Assembly: GCA_017656165.1 (NCBI GenBank)
Contig: JACDOL010000011.1
Span: forward strand, 1-43,066
Direction: 5' to 3'
Length of the DNA stretch: 43,066 bases
Origin: Desulfotomaculum sp.
GTDB lineage: Bacteria; Bacillota; Desulfotomaculia; Desulfotomaculales; Desulfohalotomaculaceae
Shown: positions 37,663-43,066 of the stretch, in pieces
How the letters are laid out: each line of letters opens with the position of its first letter
Position numbering within the stretch: the first letter of the stretch is position 1
Notes under the pieces: model-generated
Seen by the model: only the letters and a program-made list of their open reading frames with translations
Told to the model about the DNA's origin: nothing
Database searches by the model: none
Translations under genes and position numbers: made by a program

Positions 37663-37689
37663 ACATAAGCATTAATAATATAAACATAA

Positions 37690-37725
37690 TGTTATAATCT
37701 AGTTTGGGCCTTTAAGGCCCAAACT
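37690..37725 (+). promoter_or_regulatory. Extended -10 promoter and leader hairpin of the 37743 gene
   Basis: TGTTATAAT (37690-37698) is a good extended -10 site without a clear -35. A perfect 10-bp inverted repeat, AGTTTGGGCC/GGCCCAAACT (37701-37710 and 37716-37725, loop TTTAA), lies at the expected transcription start. It could be a 5' stabilising hairpin, a repressor site, or a weak terminator of gatCAB. Confidence 0.5.
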
Positions 37726-37742
37726 ATTTATTGGAGGAAAGT

Positions 37743-38600
37743 ATGATTACAGCTTCCAGGGATATTTTGGTCAATGTGCTTACGGGAGAATGGAAAGGTT
37801 TAAATGTTAGAGTACTTCAGATTTCTAATGACGGCGGTGCTTATTCCAAGGTTTTTAAATTAGAAGATTTTTTATTTGATGAAATAGATGCCTGTGAGAA
37901 CTGCCGGGCACCATCTTCTTACTGCAATGATTGTGATGGAGTGGTAGAAATACTGGCCCTGGTAGGTACGGTTAAGGTTAATAAGCGCAGTGTAGAAGAT
38001 GGCCTGGTGGTGCCGCTCTTGGGTGACGTAATGTTTGACCTGAGAGAGGGCCACATAGCTATATTATGTGATACTGATGTTATTATTATCAGCAGGGCCG
38101 GTAATAAGACTGTACTGGATGATGATAAGGCTGAAATTGATAATCTAACCCCGGGGGATTATTTAAGCAATGTAAGGGGTAAAGATGAAAAGATTAAAAT
38201 GCGCTTATACCTGGTAAATGAAAATAAAATAAAGCGGATAGCAGTAAATGCGCTGCAGGATGGACGTCTGTTTAAAGACTTGGCTGGCAAGAAGGCTGTT
38301 GGATTGGAAATAATGTATGTACAGCAGGATAAAAAGCCGCTGTACATTCGATCCCTGCGCCTGTTTAATATATATTTTGACCTGGATGGGAATGTAAACC
38401 AAGAACTGACCTTCCCGAAAAAACAAGGAGAAAACCCCAAACAGTACAGTGGGAAAAAAGTGGTTGAAATAGGCAGGCGGGATAAGGAGCCAGAGCTAAC
38501 AAAAGATCAAAAAGAAGCAATAAGGAAAAAACTGTTAAAAGATTTTGGCCAGGAAGTCTGGGATAATACACCAATGGTAATTAAAGCGGTTTTAGAATAA
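37743..38600 (+). CDS. Unknown protein with a CxxC-x6-CxxC cluster
   Basis: I do not recognise this 285-residue soluble protein. ATG follows GGAGGAAAGT, and the frame is uncontested. Near residues 51-64 there is CENCRAPSSYCNDC, two CxxC pairs six residues apart, which would suit a zinc or iron-sulfur site. The middle (about 75-205) is strand-rich (DVMFDLREGHIAILCDTDVIIISRAG; MRLYLVNENKIKRIAVNAL; VGLEIMYVQQDKKPLYIRSL). The last 50 residues are charged and helical (KEPELTKDQKEAIRKKLLKDFGQEVWDN). There is no signal peptide or membrane span. It lies alone between gatB and the citrate-type operon. Confidence 0.75.
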   Translation: MITASRDILVNVLTGEWKGLNVRVLQISNDGGAYSKVFKLEDFLFDEIDACENCRAPSSYCNDCDGVVEILALVGTVKVNKRSVEDGLVVPLLGDVMFDLREGHIAILCDTDVIIISRAGNKTVLDDDKAEIDNLTPGDYLSNVRGKDEKIKMRLYLVNENKIKRIAVNALQDGRLFKDLAGKKAVGLEIMYVQQDKKPLYIRSLRLFNIYFDLDGNVNQELTFPKKQGENPKQYSGKKVVEIGRRDKEPELTKDQKEAIRKKLLKDFGQEVWDNTPMVIKAVLE

Positions 38601-38635
38601 CAAAAGAACATGATTTCTAAACGAACTTTTTCCAG

Positions 38636-38662
38636 GGAAGGCTGCCATGCGGCGGCCTTTCC
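38636..38662 (+). terminator. Hairpin, possible terminator of the 37743 gene
   Basis: GGAAGGCTGCC pairs with GGCGGCCTTTCC (one bulged T, one G-T pair) around ATGC. The following TTCCGTTTCAATATTTTTCC is T-rich but broken. The remainder of the gap to 39034 holds no convincing gene; it turns strongly AT-rich from about 38880, with repeats noted separately. Confidence 0.5.
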
Positions 38663-38826
38663 TTCCGTTTCAATATTTTTCCTATTCCCTGATCCTCTGC
38701 TACAGCCGTCCTAATGCCGTCTCCCATGTCTTAAGATTTTTACATATTTGCCATTAATAACTATGCTGCTCTGCTTATCCATTTCAATGTCAGCAGTCAG
38801 TAATTTGACACATATGTTGGCTAGAG

Positions 38827-38869
38827 AGTTGTACACTTAGACAAATGCGTAAATACAAAAAGTTGTACA
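38827..38869 (+). repeat. Direct repeats AGTTGTACA upstream of the citrate-type operon
   Basis: AGTTGTACA occurs at 38827-38835 and 38861-38869, 34 bases apart start to start (about three helical turns). Each contains the palindromic core TGTACA. Possible regulator sites; the promoter itself is not resolved. Confidence 0.4.
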
Positions 38870-38990
38870 ATAGTAAGCTTGTGCAGTGAAGAGAAAACAC
38901 TTGATAATTAATTAATAATTAAAATATTTGATAAAATATAAAACAAAATGCATGTATACAGTATAAAAATGCAAGTTTACTTTAATTAAT

Positions 38991-39006
38991 TTATCAATTG
39001 TGATAA
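38991..39006 (+). promoter_or_regulatory. Palindrome before the citrate-type operon
   Basis: TTATCA (38991-38996) and TGATAA (39001-39006) around ATTG, 29 bases before the start codon at 39035, in very AT-rich DNA. It could be an operator or lie across a -10 region. Confidence 0.4.
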
Positions 39007-39034
39007 GATACTGGTCAACAGGAGGTGCATATAA

Positions 39035-40192
39035 TTGGAAAAGCGTAAGATTTACATAGTAGATACCACTCTTAGAGACGGGGAGCAAACTGCTGGTGTG
39101 GTATTTGCCAACCGGGAAAAGGTGAGAATTGCAAAATTATTAGATGAGTTAGGTGTTGACCAAATTGAAGCGGGAATACCTGTAATGGAAGGTGACGAGC
39201 AGGAAGCCATTAAAGCCATATGTCAATCTGGGCTGAGAGCCAGCATAATGGGCTGGAACCGCCCGGTTATTCGCGATATTGAAGCTTCACTGGAATGTGG
39301 TGTGGATGCTGTAGCCATATCAATATCTACATCTGACATTCACATAAAATACAAGCTTGGCAAATCAAGGGACTGGGTACTTGAGAATATGTACCGGGCT
39401 GTAAAATTTGCCAAGGAAAATGGGCTTTACGTTTCTGCCAACGCCGAAGACGCTTCCAGGAGTGATATTGATTTCTTAATCCAGTATGCAAAGGCAGCTA
39501 AAGAAGCTGGAGCAGATCGGCTTCGTTACTGTGATACGGTGGGAATATTGGATCCGTTTACTACCTATGAGTATATTTCTAAAATTCATGAAGCAGTGGA
39601 TATAGAAATTGAAATGCATACTCATAATGATTTTGGTATGGCCACAGCCAATGCACTGGCCGGAGTTAAAGCCGGTGCCAATTATGTGGGAGTTACGGTG
39701 CTGGGCCTGGGTGAGCGGGCAGGGAATGCCGCTCTAGAAGAAGTGGTCATGGCCTTAAAGCATCTTTACAATATTGACCTGGGCTTTAAAACGGATATGT
39801 TCGTGGAACTGGCAGAATATGTTTCCAGGGCCTCAGGCCGGGAACTGCCGGCCTGGAAGGCAATAGTGGGAAGCAATATGTTTGCTCATGAATCAGGAAT
39901 TCACGCCGATGGTGCGTTAAAAAATCCAAAAACTTATGAAGCTTTTCAGCCTGAAGAAGTTGGGCTGGAACGGCAGATTGTTATAGGAAAACACTCGGGT
40001 ACGGCAGCTCTTAGGGCTAAGTTTGCTGAGTACGGGATAGTTCTCAGTCAGCACCAGGCCGAGGAACTGCTGCCAAAGGTACGTGCCGCAGCAGTTTCAT
40101 TAAAACGTGTGCTGTTTGATAAAGAATTAATGTATATTTACGAGGATTACTTTGGTCCTCATACCGGTCATCATTTTGGAAAGAGGGATTAA
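39035..40192 (+). CDS. NifV-like homocitrate synthase family enzyme (possible Re-citrate synthase)
   Basis: A 385-residue HMGL-like TIM-barrel enzyme that condenses acetyl-CoA with a 2-oxo acid. It opens IYIVDTTLRDGEQTAGVVF, has the metal-binding HTHNDFGMATANALAG and VLGLGERAGNAALEEV. It lacks the C-terminal regulatory domain of LeuA, so it is of the NifV/AksA type. The next three genes encode a two-subunit aconitase-type hydratase and a dehydrogenase with an isocitrate-type signature. The likeliest substrate is therefore oxaloacetate, making Re-face citrate, as known for NifV/LeuA-related enzymes in clostridia. Homocitrate synthesis (nitrogenase cofactor or lysine) is the alternative. The start is TTG at 39035 after AGGAGG. 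It is first in a four-gene operon. Confidence 0.85.
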   Translation: MEKRKIYIVDTTLRDGEQTAGVVFANREKVRIAKLLDELGVDQIEAGIPVMEGDEQEAIKAICQSGLRASIMGWNRPVIRDIEASLECGVDAVAISISTSDIHIKYKLGKSRDWVLENMYRAVKFAKENGLYVSANAEDASRSDIDFLIQYAKAAKEAGADRLRYCDTVGILDPFTTYEYISKIHEAVDIEIEMHTHNDFGMATANALAGVKAGANYVGVTVLGLGERAGNAALEEVVMALKHLYNIDLGFKTDMFVELAEYVSRASGRELPAWKAIVGSNMFAHESGIHADGALKNPKTYEAFQPEEVGLERQIVIGKHSGTAALRAKFAEYGIVLSQHQAEELLPKVRAAAVSLKRVLFDKELMYIYEDYFGPHTGHHFGKRD

Positions 40193-40193
40193 A

Positions 40194-41447
40194 TTGAGTG
40201 GTCAAACTATCATCGAAAAAATATTATCCAGTCACAGCGGGCAGACAGCCAGGGCCGGGGATATTGTAATAGCCAATGTAGACCTGGTGATGGGACAAGA
40301 TGGAACCTCGCCGCTGGCTATAAGAGCTTTTAACGATATGGGCGGCAGAGAGGTGTTTGACCCGGAAAAGGTAGCTATGGTTATTGATCACAGCGCTCCC
40401 AGTCCTAATGAAGGGGTTTCGGCCCTTCATAAGCTGATGAGAGAATTTGCCGAAGAAAAGAAAATAAAGTTATATGACATTGGAGAGGGAGTATGCCACC
40501 AGTTGATGCCTGAAAGCGGCAGGGTGGGTCCAGGTAAGCTGGTGGTGGGAGCGGATTCTCACACCTGTACTTATGGGGCGTTAAATGCTTTTTCTACCGG
40601 GGTGGGTTCTACCGACCTGGCGGGCGCTATGATATCCGGTAAAATGTGGTTTAAGGTGCCGGAGACGATAAAATTTGTTTGTGAAGGAAAACTGCCTGAA
40701 AGGGTATATGCTAAGGATTTAATACTTTACTTAATCGGGGATGTCACTGCTGACGGGGCAACTTACAAGGCAGCAGAGTATACCGGCCAGGCTGTAAAAG
40801 CACTGTCCATAGAAGGAAGGATGACCATGGCTAACATGGCCATTGAAATGGGTGCCAAGGCAGGTTTGATGGAAGCAGATGAAAAAACCTTCCGGTGGCT
40901 GAAGCAGTATAGTGATGAGAAATTTACTCCAGTTACAGCGGATGCCGATGCTGAATATGCTGAGATAAGGCGTTATGATGTCTCTTCTTTAGAGCCGCAG
41001 GTAGCCATGCCTCACCGGGTGGACAATGTAACAGGTGTCAGCCAGGTGGCCGGTACTCCTATTCAGCAGGCAGTTATTGGAACCTGTACCAACGGGAGGT
41101 TGGAGGATTTGCGGGCTGCTGCCTCTATCCTTGAGGGGAGAAAGATTCATCCCAAGGTCCGGCTGATAGTAGCCCCGGCATCAAAAAGAATTTACCTGGA
41201 AGCAATTAAAGAGGGTATTTTACAGGTGCTGGTAGAGGCGGGGGCAGCGGTGGTTACCCCAGGATGCGGACCGTGTGTTGGTACTCACAACGGGATTCCC
41301 TCAGACGGTGAAAATGTAATTTCCACTGCTAACAGGAATTTCAAAGGCCGGATGGGCAACAGCAGTGCCAATATTTTTCTAGCATCTCCCGCAACAGTGG
41401 CAGCTTCCGCCCTGGCCGGTGAAATTGCTGATCCCAGGGAATTTTAA
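40194..41447 (+). CDS. Aconitase-family hydratase, large subunit (LeuC/aconitase-like)
   Basis: A 417-residue [4Fe-4S] hydro-lyase subunit of the LeuC/homoaconitase type. Cluster cysteines are in VIGTCTNGRLEDL and in TPGCGPCVGTHNG (two). Other family blocks are IANVDLVMGQDGTSPLAI, MVIDHSAPSPNEGVSALHK, VVGADSHTCTYGALNAFSTGVGSTDLAGAM and GRMGNSSANIFLASPATVAASALAGEI. The likely start is TTG at 40194, one base after the upstream stop, with AAGAGGGA as ribosome site. In this operon it most simply isomerises citrate to isocitrate, with the small subunit encoded next; isopropylmalate or homocitrate are the alternatives. Confidence 0.9.
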   Translation: MSGQTIIEKILSSHSGQTARAGDIVIANVDLVMGQDGTSPLAIRAFNDMGGREVFDPEKVAMVIDHSAPSPNEGVSALHKLMREFAEEKKIKLYDIGEGVCHQLMPESGRVGPGKLVVGADSHTCTYGALNAFSTGVGSTDLAGAMISGKMWFKVPETIKFVCEGKLPERVYAKDLILYLIGDVTADGATYKAAEYTGQAVKALSIEGRMTMANMAIEMGAKAGLMEADEKTFRWLKQYSDEKFTPVTADADAEYAEIRRYDVSSLEPQVAMPHRVDNVTGVSQVAGTPIQQAVIGTCTNGRLEDLRAAASILEGRKIHPKVRLIVAPASKRIYLEAIKEGILQVLVEAGAAVVTPGCGPCVGTHNGIPSDGENVISTANRNFKGRMGNSSANIFLASPATVAASALAGEIADPREF

Positions 41448-41477
41448 ATAATTTGCAGGAAAGCGGGTGTAGTCCTG

Positions 41478-41981
41478 GTGAAACTTTCAGGAGAAGCTCA
41501 TAAATTTGACTTAAATGATATCAATACCGATTACATAATATCGGGTAAGTACAAATTTAAAACGCTGGATATGAAAGAGTTAGCCAAACACGTGATGGAA
41601 GACTTGGACCCGGATTTTTATTCTAAGATTAAAACCGGTGACTTTATAGTAGCAGGAAGTAATTTTGGCTGTGGTTCTTCCCGGGAACAGGCTCCGCTGG
41701 CCATTAAAAATGCCGGGATATCTGCAGTGCTGGCCAAGTCCTTTGCCCGGATATTTTACCGGAATGCTATCAATACAGGACTCCCGGTGGTGGAGTGTGA
41801 CACAGATAAAATAGAACACGGGGACCGGTTGGAAGTAGATTTAAGTGCCGGGGTAGTAAGAAATATTTCTAAAAACCTGGAAATTAAAGCCAGGCCCCTG
41901 CCGGAAGTAATGATAAAGATTTTAAATGACGGCGGCTTGGCTCCTCATTTTCGTAAATACGGCGGTTTTCAAATTTATTAA
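41478..41981 (+). CDS. Aconitase-family hydratase, small subunit (LeuD-like)
   Basis: A 167-residue swivelling-domain subunit. The pattern DLNDINTDYIISGKYKF is followed by VAGSNFGCGSSREQAPLAIKNAGISAVLAKSFARIFYRNAINTGLPVVECDTDKIEHGD, the strongly conserved core. The substrate-recognition loop, usually YLxx in isopropylmalate isomerase and homoaconitase, reads YKFKT and is one residue longer, hinting at a different acid. The start is GTG at 41478 with only a weak ribosome site, consistent with coupling to the large-subunit gene 30 bases upstream. Confidence 0.9.
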   Translation: MKLSGEAHKFDLNDINTDYIISGKYKFKTLDMKELAKHVMEDLDPDFYSKIKTGDFIVAGSNFGCGSSREQAPLAIKNAGISAVLAKSFARIFYRNAINTGLPVVECDTDKIEHGDRLEVDLSAGVVRNISKNLEIKARPLPEVMIKILNDGGLAPHFRKYGGFQIY

Positions 41982-42013
41982 TATAAGCTTTATATAAATT
42001 TGGAGGGAAAGTT

Positions 42014-43033
42014 TTGACTCATAATGTTACATTAATTCCCGGGGATGGAATTGGACCGGAGATAACGAGGGCAGTAAGAAAAATAATTGAGGCTTCTGGG
42101 GTTAATATTTGCTGGGAAGTGGTTGAAGCGGGAGCGGCAGTAATTCCAGAATACGGCACTCCACTTCCGGACCACGTTATAAATTCTATTAAGAAAAATA
42201 AAGTAGCATTTAAAGGACCGCTGACAACACCGGTGGGAAAAGGCTTTCGAAGTGTTAATGTGGCACTGCGTAAGGAATTGGATTTATATGCCAACCTGAG
42301 ACCGGCTAAGTCGCTGCCCGGGATTGCAGCACGCTATTCAAATATTGACCTGGTGGTGGTAAGAGAAAATACTGAGGATTTGTACGCCGGAGTGGAACAC
42401 ATGGTAGGCCGGGATGCTGCTGAGAGTATTAAAATTATAACCCGGGAAGCATCAAAACGAATTGTGAAGTTTGCCTTTGATTATGCCGTTAAAAATAACC
42501 GCAAAAAGGTAACGGCTGTACACAAGGCCAATATTATGAAATTAAGTGACGGGCTGTTTTTAGAATGTGCCAGGGAAGTGGCTGAAGAATACCAGAATAT
42601 AGAGTTTGAGGATGTTATTGTAGATGCCATGTGTATGAAGTTGGTACAGGATCCCGGTAATTATGACGTATTGGTAATGCCTAATTTATACGGCGACATT
42701 ATATCTGACTTGTGTGCAGGTTTAATAGGCGGTTTAGGCGTTGCTCCCGGGGCAAATATTGGCAGTGAGGTTGCTATTTTTGAACCGGTACACGGCAGTG
42801 CACCGGATCTGGCGGGAAAAAACAAGGCAAACCCGCTGGCGGCAGTTCTTTCAGCAGTACTGATGCTCAAATACTTGGAAGAGTTTCAGGCCGCAGAACT
42901 AATATATAATGCGGTGATAGAAGTGCTGAAAGAAGGGATACATTTAACAAACGATTTAGGCGGAATGTCTTCAACCATTGAGATGACTGAAGCGATTATT
43001 GAAAAAATTAATCAGCCTTCCCCCTTAACATAA
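42014..43033 (+). CDS. NAD-type isocitrate dehydrogenase (isocitrate/isopropylmalate dehydrogenase family)
   Basis: A 339-residue beta-decarboxylating dehydrogenase. N-terminal [17 protein letters not shown] and [16 protein letters not shown] are family blocks. The substrate helix is [23 protein letters not shown] (about residues 76-98), with the Ser-x-Asn-x-x-Leu-Arg pattern used for the gamma-carboxylate of isocitrate; isopropylmalate enzymes have a Glu/Leu-rich helix instead. Metal-binding aspartates are in [39 protein letters not shown], and [19 protein letters not shown] carries cofactor contacts. This length and type suggest NAD use. The start is TTG at 42014 after GGAGGG. It is the last gene of the operon and would yield 2-oxoglutarate. 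Confidence 0.88.
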   Translation: MTHNVTLIPGDGIGPEITRAVRKIIEASGVNICWEVVEAGAAVIPEYGTPLPDHVINSIKKNKVAFKGPLTTPVGKGFRSVNVALRKELDLYANLRPAKSLPGIAARYSNIDLVVVRENTEDLYAGVEHMVGRDAAESIKIITREASKRIVKFAFDYAVKNNRKKVTAVHKANIMKLSDGLFLECAREVAEEYQNIEFEDVIVDAMCMKLVQDPGNYDVLVMPNLYGDIISDLCAGLIGGLGVAPGANIGSEVAIFEPVHGSAPDLAGKNKANPLAAVLSAVLMLKYLEEFQAAELIYNAVIEVLKEGIHLTNDLGGMSSTIEMTEAIIEKINQPSPLT

Positions 43034-43066
43034 ATAAGAAGCAGGTGCTCATGCCTGCTTCTTATT
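43033..43066 (+). terminator. Terminator hairpin at the window end
   Basis: Perfect 13-bp arms AATAAGAAGCAGG (43033-43045) and CCTGCTTCTTATT (43054-43066) around an 8-base loop. The window stops before any T-tract can be seen. Confidence 0.75.

Noticed and set aside
38668-38850. Possible decayed minus-strand gene in the gap before the citrate-type operon
   Set aside because: Two short adjacent frames (one about 42 residues from a GTG, one about 36 residues beginning MGDGIRTAVAEDQG) could be joined by a frameshift, but neither has a ribosome site or a motif I recognise. Too weak to call.
39035-43033. Leucine operon leuABCD
   Set aside because: The first enzyme lacks the LeuA C-terminal domain, and the dehydrogenase has the isocitrate-type SxNxxLR helix, so a plain leucine operon fits poorly.

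Overview
This is a dense stretch of chromosome from an anaerobic low-to-medium G+C Firmicute. I infer a member of the Clostridia close to the Peptococcaceae (Desulfotomaculum/Pelotomaculum type). The evidence is: strong Shine-Dalgarno sequences with frequent TTG and GTG starts; the Bacillus-like order purE-B-C-S-Q-L-F-M-N-H-D; the pcrA-ligA-gatCAB block; a HisZ plus short HisG pair; an [FeFe]-hydrogenase; a selenoprotein read through UGA; and a NifV-like/aconitase/NAD-isocitrate-dehydrogenase cluster. I see no tRNA, rRNA, CRISPR, prophage or insertion sequence.

Layout. 1-2200: three minus-strand genes (DUF1015 protein, MazG-like pyrophosphohydrolase, a small unknown). 2300-5304: an anchored extracytoplasmic protein, then hpt and guaA (purine salvage and GMP synthesis). 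5305-5825: a long leader with a guanine (G-box) aptamer followed directly by a ykkC-type aptamer best read as a PRPP riboswitch, a terminator that overlaps the second aptamer, and a repeat. 5826-19277: purine permease and eleven de novo purine genes, closed by a strong terminator. 19483-27656: a TrpR-family regulator with hisZ, then hisGDCBHAF and fused hisIE behind their own promoter, which carries an inverted repeat over its -35 box. 28045-29457: a stand-alone multi-cluster [FeFe]-hydrogenase. 29665-37662: pcrA, ligA, a thioredoxin-fold selenoprotein with in-frame UGA and a bSECIS-like hairpin, and gatCAB. 37743-38600: an unknown cysteine-cluster protein. 39035-43033: a four-gene operon best read as acetyl-CoA plus oxaloacetate to 2-oxoglutarate (NifV-like, possibly Re-citrate synthase; two-subunit aconitase; isocitrate dehydrogenase).

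How it fits together. PRPP links the first two thirds of the window: it is used by Hpt, PurF and HisG and is probably sensed by the leader at 5444-5550, while the guanine aptamer reports purine sufficiency. The AICAR released by HisH/HisF feeds back into PurH. The last operon would supply 2-oxoglutarate, and so glutamate, to an anaerobe without an ordinary citrate synthase.

The most notable observations are the unannotated selenoprotein (33955-34299), the tandem guanine/PRPP riboswitch, a four-copy palindromic repeat always found just downstream of terminators, the isocitrate-type rather than isopropylmalate-type signature of the last operon, and a candidate histidine operator. All family assignments are from motif reading; no searches were run.
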